Notes: generated from the letters alone by a model not told the origin. A DNA stretch of 64,000 nt from Blastocatellia bacterium (GCA_016705245.1 JADIYM010000017.1:62001-126000); one strand, 5' to 3'. Shown: positions 18,133-27,540, counted from the first letter of the stretch. Program-made: numbers and translations.

Positions 18133-19395
18133 TCAGCGATCGTCGTCTCCGTCGCCGCCGCCTTCGTCGTGGATGTCGCCATCGGGCTGGCCGATGTGAC
18201 AGACCGAGCACTTGCCGTCGGCCCCGATCGATTCGGCCGATCCCTGCAGCTTGATCGGCTGCTTGTTGTCGATGCCAAGCTTCGATGGGTACCACGCGTG
18301 CGGACTGTTGTGGCACGCCGCGCAGTAGACGCCGTGGTGGCCGGTCGAGTCCTTGTAGAGGGGCTGGTTCGTCGTGAAGGAACCGCCGTGGCACTGTGCG
18401 CACGTCGGTTCGTCGAGCCACGGCTGGCGGCCGTCGCGGATGGTCGCCGCGACGTTGGCCAACGTGCCGTGACAGCGTTCGCAGTTCGGATTCGAGCCGT
18501 TCGCCCGCATCCCTTCGAGATTCGTCCGGAGGCACTTCGTCTGTGCGCCGGGATGACAGTCGTAGCAGGACGGCACGTTCGTGCCGAGCTGCGCGTGCCG
18601 CTCGTGCATTGCGAGCGACATGGACGGAACGCCGGGTTCGCCCGGTGTTCCAAGGGCGTTGTCTGAGTGACACGACGCGCACAGAACCGGCTGGTTCTGC
18701 ATGAGATTCGTCCCGTCGCGCAGATCGTGAAGGGCCAGGATGTTGCCTTCAACGGTTCCCGTATTGATGCCGGGAGCCCCGACTCCGCCCGCGTCGTGGC
18801 AGTAGTCGCAATGAAGCTCGTCCGAAACGGGAATCGTCGCCATCGTCTTCGCGACCAGCCGGCCGGTATCGTCGAACACTTCGACAATGCCTCCCTGATA
18901 CGGGTACGGCTGTCCCTGGTCATCGATCGGAACGGTTGGAATGCCGCGCGCTTCGTAGCGGTCGCCGACCATCGTCATCGTCCCGGAAAGACCATTGCCC
19001 GTGAGCCCGATGCCGAGAGGAAGGTCGACTCCGAATAGCGGGACGTCGTAGTCCCAGAAGTCGGTCTTGCCGGCAACGGTCGTGTTGTTGTTGATTGAGT
19101 AGCGCACCGTCACGCCAGACGTGACGATCCGCGGCGGACTGCCCCGCTTGATGACCTGCGCCTCCAGATTGTTGAACGGAGGCAGGATGGCCATCTGCTT
19201 GAAGCGCGGGCTGATGCAATGCATGCCGAGGTCGTTCCAGGCGATGACTATGTAGTTTGGAGCATTCGGACGCATGCGCTCAGGCGCCGCATCGGCCGTA
19301 TCGATGAACGAGTTGATGCCGTCCGGAGCCGTAATGGCGGCGAAGAGCAATACGAGGGCAGAGGAGGCGAGCACGACACGTTTGATGAGTCGCAT
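18133..19395 (-). CDS. Secreted multihaem cytochrome c (seven CxxCH)
   Basis: 420 residues with a signal peptide (VVLASSALVLLFAAITAPDG). The N-terminal half is a beta-rich domain (NYIVIAWNDLGMHCISPRF... TVRYSINNNTTVAGKTDFW) without haem sites. From about residue 195 there are seven CxxCH motifs: CDYCH, CASCH, CYDCH, CERCH, CAQCH, CAACH and CSVCH. The tail is acidic (EGGGDGDDDR). It should be a periplasmic or outer-surface electron carrier. It lies alone, 9 kb from the cytochrome at 37-39 kb; no CRP-like palindrome is seen before it. TCCCGGGAGGAACTC-type sequence precedes the ATG. Confidence 0.87.
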   Translation of the reverse strand: MRLIKRVVLASSALVLLFAAITAPDGINSFIDTADAAPERMRPNAPNYIVIAWNDLGMHCISPRFKQMAILPPFNNLEAQVIKRGSPPRIVTSGVTVRYSINNNTTVAGKTDFWDYDVPLFGVDLPLGIGLTGNGLSGTMTMVGDRYEARGIPTVPIDDQGQPYPYQGGIVEVFDDTGRLVAKTMATIPVSDELHCDYCHDAGGVGAPGINTGTVEGNILALHDLRDGTNLMQNQPVLCASCHSDNALGTPGEPGVPSMSLAMHERHAQLGTNVPSCYDCHPGAQTKCLRTNLEGMRANGSNPNCERCHGTLANVAATIRDGRQPWLDEPTCAQCHGGSFTTNQPLYKDSTGHHGVYCAACHNSPHAWYPSKLGIDNKQPIKLQGSAESIGADGKCSVCHIGQPDGDIHDEGGGDGDDDR

Positions 19396-19578
19396 GAGTT
19401 CCTCCCGGAGTGTTGTGCGTGCGTGGATTTCATCCGGGCCCGACGGGAGCTGTCGAGACCGGCTTATCTATGGCTGTTTCGGTATGTACCGAATTGCTAC
19501 GTCACATGTGGAGCGCCGGGATACGCGAAAAAATACATGCGACGTGTGGAATGCGGGCAGTGCGGCTCGAGGAGGCGA

Positions 19579-19723
19579 GAGTTGACAGGATTACAGGATT
19601 TTCAGGATTAACAGGATTCTTCAAGGCTATTGGCAGAACGCACACCTGATGACAGAAGCGACTCTGCAAAAGCCTAAAGACAATCCTTTCAATCCTGACA
19701 ATCCTGCAATCCTGTCTACTCTC
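19579..19723. repeat. R1 palindrome, copy 3
   Basis: Copy with a long centre (about 60 bp). It lies 9 bp beyond the stop codon of the NHL-propeller gene and in the region upstream of the heptahaem cytochrome gene, so it could act on the 3' end of one transcript or near the 5' end of the other. Confidence 0.9.
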
Positions 19724-19731
19724 CCGCCCCG

Positions 19732-20973
19732 TCAGCGCGCCGGGATCACGCGGGCCCTCGCGGCGCGTTCGATGTCCGAACCGCGGTAGACGACGACGCG
19801 GAAGTTGCACTGGTCCGCGATCGCGATCCAGGTCTCGCCCGTCGAGGGGTCCGTGTAGGCGGCCACTTCGTCGGGCGAGCAGAAGTACCCCGGGGGGTTC
19901 ACCATTCCGGGATTGACCAGGCCAGCGTCCACGCGCTTGCGCATCTCGAAATCCGGATTCGGACTGTCGTCGACGTCGAAATTGACTCGCGGCGCGTGAC
20001 CGAAGAACCCCTTGTACGCCGTGGCCTTCAAACCTCGCTTCGCCGAATACCCGGGAAGATCCGTGTCCAGAATGTCGTCGACCGCGCGATCGAAGATATG
20101 GATGTGGCCTGCGGCTTCGTCGACGGCAAGCAAGTAGCCGGATGTCGTGGCGAGCCCCTCGACGACGCCAGCGAAAACCCCGGTACCCGTCTTGCGGCCT
20201 TCGCGATCGGGTATCGCACCCACCATACGTCGCGTGAACGCCCCCGTTTCGAGATTGAAGGCCTTGAGGACGAAGTCGGCTTCACTTGCGACGTACAGCA
20301 ATCCCCGCGGTTCGTCGATCGCCATTCCCTCGCAGCGGTGGAGCGCCGTGTCGCCGTCCTGTAGCGTTCGCTCGAACTTCCACGTCGGGTCGGCCTTGCC
20401 GTCCGGCAGGTACCGGCGCACTTCCCATTTCTTCCCATCCGCAATGTAGAGGCGGTTCTTCGCATCCACCGCCATGCCGCCGAGCTTCCTGAAACCCTCG
20501 TCGCCGAATCGGGTGCCCACGAATTTGTACGGCGCCTTGCCGGGCGCCCCCGGCTCGAAGACATAGACGAGGTTCAGCTCGCTGTCGGCCACGTACACTG
20601 TCCCCGACGGTGCGACGGCCACGTTGGTGGCCTCTCCGCCCAGCTGCCTGGAGCCGAACTCGCCGACGCGCTCGCCGGTCTGGACATTCCAGATCTGAAC
20701 CCGACGGTTCATCGAGTCGGTTACGAGAAGCAGCCCCGTCGCCGTGAAGTCGAGGCCGTCCGGCTGGTTGATGTCCGAGGGACGGGTTCCCGGATGGCCG
20801 CTGCCGAGCACGGCGTGTGGCTGGACGTCGATTCTCCATGCCTCACGCGACGGATCGGCTTCGGGTCCGCCTGGGGTCTGCGACCGGGCAGTCACCGTAA
20901 GGAACGGAATCACGAGCAGGAGGAGTGCGAGGGACAGTCCTCGTCTGGGGGCAACATCTATTCGGAAGATCAT
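19732..20973 (-). CDS. Secreted NHL/six-bladed beta-propeller protein (phytase-like)
   Basis: 413 residues from ATG 20973. A signal peptide (LALLLLVIPFLTVTARSQ) is followed by repeated propeller strands: QPDGLDFTATGLLLVTDSMNRRVQIW, NVAVAPSGTVYVADSELNLVYVF, GMAVDAKNRLYIADG, GMAIDEPRGLLYVASEADFVLKAF and EGLATTSGYLLAVDEAAGHIHIFDR. The EGLA...D and E..A.D patterns resemble bacterial 3-phytases, but the calcium/phosphate ligands cannot be confirmed by eye. A carbohydrate- or ligand-binding propeller is equally possible. Upstream in-frame codons to 21015 are less likely to be translated. Confidence 0.72.
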   Translation of the reverse strand: MIFRIDVAPRRGLSLALLLLVIPFLTVTARSQTPGGPEADPSREAWRIDVQPHAVLGSGHPGTRPSDINQPDGLDFTATGLLLVTDSMNRRVQIWNVQTGERVGEFGSRQLGGEATNVAVAPSGTVYVADSELNLVYVFEPGAPGKAPYKFVGTRFGDEGFRKLGGMAVDAKNRLYIADGKKWEVRRYLPDGKADPTWKFERTLQDGDTALHRCEGMAIDEPRGLLYVASEADFVLKAFNLETGAFTRRMVGAIPDREGRKTGTGVFAGVVEGLATTSGYLLAVDEAAGHIHIFDRAVDDILDTDLPGYSAKRGLKATAYKGFFGHAPRVNFDVDDSPNPDFEMRKRVDAGLVNPGMVNPPGYFCSPDEVAAYTDPSTGETWIAIADQCNFRVVVYRGSDIERAARARVIPAR

Positions 20974-21037
20974 TGATTGTTCGTCGCACTTCGAAGGATG
21001 GGTGAGCTTGACCACGCGCGCGCCAAGAATAGCGGCA

Positions 21038-21150
21038 GAGTGGACAGGATTACAGGATTAACAGGACTAACAGGATACTTCATGGTTTTCGGCACGGCGC
21101 ACGCCGTTGACCAGGACAATCCTGTTAATCCTCAAAATCCTGTCCACTCT
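21038..21150. repeat. R1 palindrome, copy 4
   Basis: Standard arms with a centre of about 50 bp. It ends 25 bp past the stop codon of the AAA ATPase gene and lies upstream of the NHL-propeller gene on the same strand. Confidence 0.9.
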
Positions 21151-21174
21151 CTCCCTCACGGCACGCCCGACCGT

Positions 21175-22413
21175 CTACTCCTGCGACGCCGACGGCTTCG
21201 CCTTCTTTTTCCGGCCGATCTGCTCTCTCAGAACCCGGACGCGGGTTTCAAGGATCGCGTCCATGGGTCGGCGCGCGCCACCGTCGAGCTCGACGTGCGC
21301 ACGCTCCGTGGTCGACGAAACGAGCAACTCCTTCAGGTACGCGAACGAGAACCCGTCGGTCGCGGCGACCGCCGCTTCGACACCGTCGACCGACGCCCGC
21401 CAGTCCGGCAGCAAACCCTCATTCCACCGGTCGATGGCCACGCGACGCTCTGCGATGGCCGGCGGGCCGATCTCGTACTTCCGGTCGAAACGACCCGGCC
21501 GGTCGACGAGCGCCGGATCGATCTTCTCGGGGTAGTTCGACGTCGCAAGCACGAGCACGCCGTGGTTCGGCGCAAAGCCGTCGAGCTCGTTGAGGAAAAA
21601 CGATCGGCTCTGCTTGTCCACGAGCGCGTCGAGGTCTTCGAGCACGACGATGCATGGCGCCGCCCGCCGGGCTCGCTCGAAGACTTCGTGCATGTTCGCC
21701 TCGGTGCAGCTCGGGCAGGACCGGAAACTCCGGATGTACAGGCACGCGACGCTGCTCGCGTTGACGAGCGCCTTGACCGTGTGCGTCTTGCCGTTGCCGG
21801 GCGCGCCCGTCAGCAGCACGCCGCGCTTCCACACGATGCCGTAGCGCTCGTAAGTCTCACGCGAGCCAAAGAACCTCGCCACGTCGTCGCGGATCTCGCC
21901 GAGCTGGGACTCGGGCAGGACGAGTGTGTCGAACGTCGCGCTCCGGATGGCCCGGAGCAACTGCGGATCCTTTTCCCAGTCACCATCCTGATAGACGAGC
22001 ACTTCGCCGTGCACCAGGGCGCACCAGTCGCAGACTTCGCCGACGAATCGCTCGGCGATTGCGCGAGACTCGGCCGCAACCCAGAAGAACCTGGTTCGAT
22101 AGCCCGAATCGGTCCACGTCAGGTAGACGACGTCCATCAAGTGGCCGTTCCAGAGCACCTGGAGCCATGCGTTCACGATCTTTCGATCGAACTCCTGGCG
22201 CCTGTTGCACCACTCCGCGGAAATCTGGTTGTACACGCCCGGGTCGCCGACGATTTCGCACTTCCCGGCTTCGGAATATTCGAGGAGGTCGAACGTGCTG
22301 TCCTCACCCTCGAGGATGGCGCGGTTCGGGAACAGGGCCGCGAGCCGCTGGCTGACGGTGTAGGCGATCGTGTCGTTCGGAAGCTCGAGCGCCTGGGTAA
22401 TGAAGTTGTCCAC
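21175..22413 (-). CDS. AAA ATPase
   Basis: 412 residues. The first 190 or so are an unidentified alpha/beta domain. The AAA module follows: Walker A GAPGNGKTHT near residue 203, a CxxC pair in FRSCPSCTEANMHEVF, Walker B IVVLEDLDAL near 254, sensor 1 LATSNYPEKID and the arginine finger region VDRPGRFDRKYEIG. The C-terminal helical lid is at 340-385, and the tail is Lys-rich (IGRKKKAKPSASQE). Its layout resembles single-ring AAA chaperone-type ATPases such as the BCS1/proteasome-like branch, but no partner protease or substrate is encoded nearby. Confidence 0.82.
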   Translation of the reverse strand: MDNFITQALELPNDTIAYTVSQRLAALFPNRAILEGEDSTFDLLEYSEAGKCEIVGDPGVYNQISAEWCNRRQEFDRKIVNAWLQVLWNGHLMDVVYLTWTDSGYRTRFFWVAAESRAIAERFVGEVCDWCALVHGEVLVYQDGDWEKDPQLLRAIRSATFDTLVLPESQLGEIRDDVARFFGSRETYERYGIVWKRGVLLTGAPGNGKTHTVKALVNASSVACLYIRSFRSCPSCTEANMHEVFERARRAAPCIVVLEDLDALVDKQSRSFFLNELDGFAPNHGVLVLATSNYPEKIDPALVDRPGRFDRKYEIGPPAIAERRVAIDRWNEGLLPDWRASVDGVEAAVAATDGFSFAYLKELLVSSTTERAHVELDGGARRPMDAILETRVRVLREQIGRKKKAKPSASQE

Positions 22414-22594
22414 GACGATGCACTTTCTGCGCGCGTGGGGGCTGTCCCACGAACGCGGATTCCAACCGTGATCGGATCAGAGACACGCGACGCCGCGCTT
22501 CAACGAAGCGGAGCACTCCAGCCCGGTTCACGGGCCGTGCGTCACAAGTCTCCCGGATACACCTTTAGTTCGCGGGCGGCCGAATGCGGCCGCA

Positions 22595-22705
22595 GCGGGT
22601 GCCTCACGATTGACTGGCGCGTATCCTCACAAGCATGGGTCTTCTCCCTGTCGCTCGTCCCGTGGCGAACTTCGGCAGGGTAGCGCGATCGCCATCATGC
22701 TGCAA
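22595..22705 (+). pseudogene. Possible scrap of a sulfatase/alkaline-phosphatase-superfamily gene
   Basis: A stop-free stretch reads LTGAYPHKHG followed by SSRGEL, then IAIMLQEQ. This copies the order seen in sulfatases: the LTG-x-YPH-x-HG block just after the catalytic Cys/Ser motif, then '...PTLAELLKE-G'. The match breaks exactly where a R1 element begins at 22706, and upstream of 22600 the expected C-x-P-S-R motif is out of frame or lost. Only about 35 codons survive. The remainder of 22414-22594 shows nothing recognisable. Confidence 0.4.
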
Positions 22706-22776
22706 GAGCAGACAGGATTTCAGGATTATCAGGATTTCTCGAAGAATCCTGTCAATCCTGTAATCCTGTCCACTCT
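22706..22776. repeat. R1 palindrome, copy 5
   Basis: Short-centre copy whose left edge (GAGCAGACAGG) abuts the sulfatase-like scrap and whose right edge lies 9 bp from the stop codon of the transaldolase gene. Confidence 0.9.
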
Positions 22777-22784
22777 ACTCGTCC

Positions 22785-23873
22785 CTAGTCGCCGGACGTC
22801 TCGAGGGCCGCGGCCTTCGAGGCGATGACTTCCATCAGCTCGTTCCACGACGCGACGAACGACTTGGCGCCGTCCTCCTGCAGCTTCGCGGCAAGCGCAT
22901 CGACGTCGATGCCCGCAGCCGCGATCTTCGCGATCTGCACTTCGCAGTCTCCGCCGTCGGCCGGGATAGCGCCGCCGACTTCGCCGTGATCGCCGAACGC
23001 CTTGAGCGTCGCTTCCGGCATCGTGTCGATCGTGTTCGGAGCCGCCAGCGCCTTCACGTAGAGGCTGTCGGGGGCGCTCGGGTCCTTGGTGCCCGTACTC
23101 GCCATCAGCAGCCGCTGCGGACGCGCGCCGAAGTTGAACGCACGCTGCCAGCGCTCGGTGCTCATCACCTCGAGGTACGCCTTGTAGCAGCGAATGCCCA
23201 TCGCGATCCCGAGCGTGTTCTCGAGCTCGACCGGCACCTTGCCCTTGATCGGCGTGTCCCAGCGGCTGATGAAGAGCGACGCGACCGATGCCACGTACGG
23301 ATTGAGCCCGGCCGCAATGCGCCGCTCGATGCCCTTCAGGTAGGCCTCGGCCGCCGCAAGGTAGTGCTCGCGAGAGAACAGGAGGGTGACGTTGACCGGA
23401 ACGCCGTGGAAGATGGCTTCCTCGATGGCCGGCAGGCCTTCCGGCGTGCCCGGGATCTTGATGAAGAGGTTCGGGCGATTGCCGCGGGCGAACAGTTCAC
23501 GGGCTACTCGTACCGTCTCGTCGGTGTCGTAGGCGAGCAGCGGCGACACTTCGAGCGATACGAAACCGTCGACGCCATTCGTCTGCTCGTGGATCTTCGC
23601 GAAGTGGTCGGCCGCGCGCGTGATGTCGTCGAGGGCGATGTCGAAGAACAGGTCCTCGCCGGACTTGCCGGCCTTGAGGCCCGCGCCGATCGCCGCGTCA
23701 TAGGACGAGCTGTTCTTGATCGCGTTGTCGAAAATCGTCGGGTTCGACGTGAGTCCCGTGATCGAGAGGTCGTCGATGTAGGTCTGCAGCCCCCCGCTGT
23801 CGAGAAGGTCGCGCGTGATGTTGTCGAGCCAGATGCTCTGGCCCATGTCGTGAAGCTGTTGAGTCGCTTTCAT
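22785..23873 (-). CDS. tal: Transaldolase
   Basis: 362 residues, matching the long (about 360-380) transaldolase class. It transfers a dihydroxyacetone unit between sedoheptulose-7-phosphate and glyceraldehyde-3-phosphate in the pentose phosphate pathway. Visible marks: GQSIWLDNITRDLLDSGGL near the start, GLTSNPTIFDNAI (the T-S-N-P-[ST] signature), DGFVSLEVSP and the Schiff-base lysine in NLFIKIPGTPEGL near residue 135, followed by VNVTLLFSREHYLAAAEAY. The C-terminus includes TGTKDPSAPDSLYV and a DGGD-containing helix. No other pentose phosphate gene is adjacent. Confidence 0.95.
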   Translation of the reverse strand: MKATQQLHDMGQSIWLDNITRDLLDSGGLQTYIDDLSITGLTSNPTIFDNAIKNSSSYDAAIGAGLKAGKSGEDLFFDIALDDITRAADHFAKIHEQTNGVDGFVSLEVSPLLAYDTDETVRVARELFARGNRPNLFIKIPGTPEGLPAIEEAIFHGVPVNVTLLFSREHYLAAAEAYLKGIERRIAAGLNPYVASVASLFISRWDTPIKGKVPVELENTLGIAMGIRCYKAYLEVMSTERWQRAFNFGARPQRLLMASTGTKDPSAPDSLYVKALAAPNTIDTMPEATLKAFGDHGEVGGAIPADGGDCEVQIAKIAAAGIDVDALAAKLQEDGAKSFVASWNELMEVIASKAAALETSGD

Positions 23874-24073
23874 TGTGGTGCATCTCCGGAGGGATTTCGA
23901 AAACCAGGCGTTTGCAGGATGACTCCGCTAGAGCAGTCGCACGGCGTCCCGCCGATCATAGCCGAAAGGCCTGATCGGTCCACCACAGCATGCGCCGAGT
24001 TGGATTTGACGGCAATCGGAGTACTCATTCCCGGACGATTCGCAACGCTGCCGCGTCACGAGACTGCGAACTC

Positions 24074-24203
24074 GCCTCTTGCGCGAAGCGCCTTGGAGTG
24101 CGGCGCGGAGCGCCGCTTTGGATTCCCTCCCGATTGAACCCTCCGCTCGAGGATCCAAAGCGGCGCTGCGCGCCGCACTCCAAGGCGCTTCGCGCAAGAG
24201 GCG
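24074..24203. repeat. R2 palindrome, copy 3 (complete, 130 bp)
   Basis: Both arms, here extended to CCTCTTGCGCGAAG...CTTCGCGCAAGAGG. It occupies the middle of the 23874-24311 gap upstream of the transaldolase and downstream of the DinB-like gene. The rest of the gap shows nothing recognisable apart from a TATCGCTCG scrap near 24293. Confidence 0.88.
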
Positions 24204-24311
24204 AAGTTTTCGCTTTGCCCCGATGTCTGCGCGGGCGACAATGGCGCCACTTCCCACCCTTTGCTCCGCCGCGGCGCGAAGCCGGCCCTTCGCTATCGCT
24301 CGGGGTACTGG

Positions 24312-24800
24312 TTACCGCCCCAGGAACCGCTCGATCTGGCGGCGGTGACGGTGGATGTGCATCACGGCGTGCTCGAGCAGCTGCTCGACGTCGAACGTCT
24401 GCCCCCATCCGGTCTGGATGGTCGTCGCCTGGAACTTGTTGACCGGGGTGTTCCACCGCCCCTCGAGCGTGTCGACGGTGTACGCGAGCATCTCGTTCAT
24501 TCGCGGCGTCACCTCGCGCCGCTTCATTTTCGTTTGCCTCTTGGCCCGGTGCTCGACCGCCCAGACGTTTCGCAGCATGCCGGCATAGTTGTAGCCGCAG
24601 ACGACCACGTGCTTTGAGACGGTCTGCACCGACAGACAATCCGGGTTGGCCGTCTCCGGGTCGCGCACGGCCTCGAACTCCTCGTCGGTCATGCCATTGA
24701 TGATCGCAAGCAGTTCGGCTGCGGCCCGTTCATACTCATCGATCAACGCACCGAGAGGTCCGTTTCGATAGGTCTTCGTCATTGCTTTCGTCATCGTCAC
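24312..24800 (-). CDS. DinB-like four-helix protein
   Basis: 162 residues, mostly helical: LIDEYERAAAELLAIINGMTDEEF, then VQTVSKHVVVCGYNYAGMLRN, then FDVEQLLEHAVMHIHRHRRQIERFL. The three His positions (SKHV, LEHAV, HRHR) suit the DinB/YfiT metal site. Such proteins often bind zinc or nickel and may use bacillithiol or another thiol; the role here is unknown. The gene begins inside the 3' end of the PaaK-like gene (65-bp overlap), so the two are probably co-transcribed. The overlap is unusually long, and a frameshift near the ligase C-terminus is an alternative explanation. Confidence 0.75.
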   Translation of the reverse strand: MTMTKAMTKTYRNGPLGALIDEYERAAAELLAIINGMTDEEFEAVRDPETANPDCLSVQTVSKHVVVCGYNYAGMLRNVWAVEHRAKRQTKMKRREVTPRMNEMLAYTVDTLEGRWNTPVNKFQATTIQTGWGQTFDVEQLLEHAVMHIHRHRRQIERFLGR

Positions 24801-26067
24801 TCCGAAGGGGTGATCTCGGAGCAGAGTCTATGCGCGCACCCGTTCCCAAACCAAGCGGCTGGAACGGCCGCAGCTTTCCGCCGGGGCCGGCGTCGAGCCG
24901 TTCCACCGTCTCGATGCTGAACTCCACCGACGGTCCGAGCATGTCGACCATCGCCTGGCGGCCGTCGACAATGTCGTTCGGCGACGCACCCGGCGTCGGC
25001 ACGAGGCAAAGGACGAACCGGTCCTCCCGTTCCTGGACGAGATGAAACGACCGGATCCACAGCGCCGAGCGAATCGGAAACTGCCACGGATGAAGTGTCC
25101 GTCCGTCCGGCAACCGGAACACATCGACGATCCGCCCGCGCACTTCGCGAAGCGTCCCGCCCCGGTAGCCGCACGGACAAGCGTCCGGCCCCCGTACCGC
25201 GATGTCGCCGGTTCCATACCGGATCACGGGCACGGCGCGTGACAGCAGCGACGTCGCAACGACCTGGCCCTCCGCGCCATCACGCGCCGGCAGTCCATCA
25301 CTGCCGATAATCTCGAGGGCGACGCCGGACGCGACGTGATAAAGACCGGACACCGGACACTCGCTAGCCATCACGCCGAACTCGCACGCGCCGAAGATGT
25401 CGCGGATCGGCGCGCCGAATGCCTCACCGATGCGTTGACGCATCCCGGGTGTCAGCGTCTCGCCACCGGTCGTCACGTACCGCGGTCGAATGGCCGTGTC
25501 ACCGGCATCGAGCGCCATCTGCGCCGCCCGATCGATCGAGTTCGACATTCCGTCGATGATCGTCGGTCGAAACGCCCTGAGGATCGCGAGCGCCTCGTCG
25601 CCGGGCAGTCGCGAATCCACCTTCCTCTGCATGTAGAGGTGCGTACTCTCGAGGACGGCCAGAAGCATCCGGTCGCCGGCCAGCAGCGGCCTCGGCGTCC
25701 GGAATCGCACCCGCCGGTCGCCCGGTCGAACACCGTAACCGATATCAACGCGCCATCGAGCGAGTTGCCGTCGAAATTCGTCGAAGGGTGAATTCCGGAT
25801 CGAGGCCGGCTGTCCCGTCGATCCGCTCGTGATTCGTTCGAGAAGACGCGACCGGTCCACGCCCCTGGCTATGAATTCGTCGGGTTCGCGCTGGAGGTCG
25901 GCTTTCGTCGTGATCGCGAGCGGAGCAAGGTCGGCAACCGACCGTACGTCCTCCGGCTTCAGACCGCACTCGTCGAAGATTCGCCGGTAGTGCTTGACGT
26001 TCGCGTACGCGTGGCGGACGAGGCGTCGCAGTGGCGAATCGGGCCGGGGTGAGTCTGGGTTCAGCAT
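24736..26067 (-). CDS. PaaK-like adenylate-forming enzyme (phenylacetate-CoA ligase family)
   Basis: About 443 residues from ATG 26067. YANVKHYRRIFDECGLKPEDVRS is the family opening, ITSGSTGQPASIR is the AMP-binding P-loop, YVTTGGETLTPGMRQRI and DIFGACEFGVMASECP form the acyl-adenylate site, and VIRYGTGDIAV with CPCGYRGGTLREVRGRIVD the hinge. The CxCG suggests the zinc-binding element of PaaK relatives. It would activate a carboxylic acid, perhaps aromatic, as adenylate or CoA ester. The neighbouring MFS importer and tyrosine phenol-lyase suggest, without proving, an aromatic compound. The last 30 residues are atypical (RSDDDESNDEDLSKRTSR). Confidence 0.78.
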   Translation of the reverse strand: MLNPDSPRPDSPLRRLVRHAYANVKHYRRIFDECGLKPEDVRSVADLAPLAITTKADLQREPDEFIARGVDRSRLLERITSGSTGQPASIRNSPFDEFRRQLARWRVDIGYGVRPGDRRVRFRTPRPLLAGDRMLLAVLESTHLYMQRKVDSRLPGDEALAILRAFRPTIIDGMSNSIDRAAQMALDAGDTAIRPRYVTTGGETLTPGMRQRIGEAFGAPIRDIFGACEFGVMASECPVSGLYHVASGVALEIIGSDGLPARDGAEGQVVATSLLSRAVPVIRYGTGDIAVRGPDACPCGYRGGTLREVRGRIVDVFRLPDGRTLHPWQFPIRSALWIRSFHLVQEREDRFVLCLVPTPGASPNDIVDGRQAMVDMLGPSVEFSIETVERLDAGPGGKLRPFQPLGLGTGARIDSAPRSPLRSDDDESNDEDLSKRTSRCVDR

Positions 26068-26253
26068 GGGCGTCGTGGATTGTCCATGAAATTGCACGGC
26101 CGTGCACGGAACTGCCACGCGCCGTCTGTGACGCCGTTACCCGTGGATTGCGAGACTCGGTGCCACTGTGACTCCGTGGCTCGGTGTGCGAAGCTCTCCC
26201 GCGGGAGAAGAGAGCTGCGCACACCGAGGCGCTGAGACACGGAGCACCGAGAA

Positions 26254-27540
26254 ATGACCCTCACCCCGGAACACGGACGCCGCGCCCTCGCCAAAGTCAC
26301 GCGGCGGCTCATCCCGTTCATCTTCGTCCTCTACGTAGCGAACTACATCGACAGGGTGAACGTGAGTTTCGCCGCACTCGGCATGAGCGCCGACCTTGGA
26401 CTGTCGAGCACCGCCTACGGCTTCGGCGCCGGGATCTTTTTCGCGGGCTACATCCTCTTCCAGATTCCGGCGAACCTGATCCTGGTGCGCTTCGGCGCGC
26501 GCCGCTGGATCGGCACCATCGTCGTCGCGTGGGGGCTCGTCGCCGGCGCGATGGCGTTCGTACGGACGCCGGAGGAGTTCTACGTCCTGCGATTCCTGCT
26601 CGGGTTCGCCGAGGCCGGATTTTTCCCCGGGATGATCATGTACCTGACGCTCTGGTTCCCGGCATCGGAGCGGGCGAGGTCGGTGTCGCGCTTCATGACG
26701 GCCATTCCCATCGCCGGCATCATCGGCGGACCGCTTGCCGGGGCGTTGCTGAGTCTCGACGGCGCGATCGGAATCGCCGGCTGGCGGTGGCTGCTGTTCC
26801 TCGAGGCGGCGCCGTCGGTTCTGCTTGGAATCGTCGCCTTCCGTTACCTCACGGACCGGCCGGCGGATGCGACGTGGCTCGAGCCCGAGGAGCGCGCGTG
26901 GCTCGATGGCGTGCTCCGCGACGAAAAAGAAGCCGTCGTCGAGCGCTACGACGGCTCGTCGCTTCGGACGCTCGCGAACGGCACGGTCTGGGCGCTGTCG
27001 CTGCTCTGGCTGCTGATGGTGCTGCCGTATTACGGCACGACGCTCTGGCTGCCGCAGCTCATTCGCGAGCAGGCGACGCTCTCGGACTTCACGGTCGGAC
27101 TCATCGCGGCCATTCCTCCGCTGGTTGGGTGCGCGGCGATGATCCTCGTCGGCGCGAGCTCGGATCGTCGGCGTGAGCGGTTCCTCCACATTGCAGTACC
27201 GCAACTCGTCTGCGCTGCCGGGCTCGGACTGCTGGCGGTATCCTGGTCGCTGCCGGTGACGGTTCTCGGACTGACCCTGGCCGCGGTCGGCGCCAACGCC
27301 GTCGCCGGACCCTACTGGGGACTGCCGCCGCGCTTTCTTTCGGGCGCGGCCGCGGCGAGCGCCATCGGCCTGATCAACATGGTCGGCAGCATTGGCGGCT
27401 TCGTCGGACCCTACGCCCTCGGCGCCGTGAAGGACCGCACCCAGGGCTTCGGTCCCGCGCTGCTCGCGCTCGCGGCCATGGCCGTCGGTGCTTCCGTACT
27501 CGTGATGCTCCTCAAGCGCGCCCGGCTGTTGAGAGAGTAG
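26254..27540 (+). CDS. MFS transporter, anion:cation symporter (ACS) family
   Basis: 428 residues, 12 predicted membrane spans. RLIPFIFVLYVANYIDRVNVSFAALGM is the ACS-family first helix with its conserved D-R-x-N; GARRWIGTIVVAWG is the loop 2-3 motif; and FLLGFAEAGFFPGMIMYLTLWFP is helix 4. ACS members import organic anions such as tartrate, phthalate, 4-hydroxyphenylacetate or glucarate, coupled to protons. Divergently arranged with the PaaK-like gene and convergent with tyrosine phenol-lyase. The TAG stop is the first triplet of a R1 element. Confidence 0.88.
   Translation: MTLTPEHGRRALAKVTRRLIPFIFVLYVANYIDRVNVSFAALGMSADLGLSSTAYGFGAGIFFAGYILFQIPANLILVRFGARRWIGTIVVAWGLVAGAMAFVRTPEEFYVLRFLLGFAEAGFFPGMIMYLTLWFPASERARSVSRFMTAIPIAGIIGGPLAGALLSLDGAIGIAGWRWLLFLEAAPSVLLGIVAFRYLTDRPADATWLEPEERAWLDGVLRDEKEAVVERYDGSSLRTLANGTVWALSLLWLLMVLPYYGTTLWLPQLIREQATLSDFTVGLIAAIPPLVGCAAMILVGASSDRRRERFLHIAVPQLVCAAGLGLLAVSWSLPVTVLGLTLAAVGANAVAGPYWGLPPRFLSGAAAASAIGLINMVGSIGGFVGPYALGAVKDRTQGFGPALLALAAMAVGASVLVMLLKRARLLRE

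Noticed and set aside
20977..22683. 568-codon open frame on the plus strand
   Set aside because: It is antisense to the AAA ATPase, Arg/Val-rich, and passes through R1; a compositional shadow.
22785..23873. Transaldolase fused to glucose-6-phosphate isomerase, as in some soil bacteria
   Set aside because: The protein ends at 362 residues; no isomerase domain follows.
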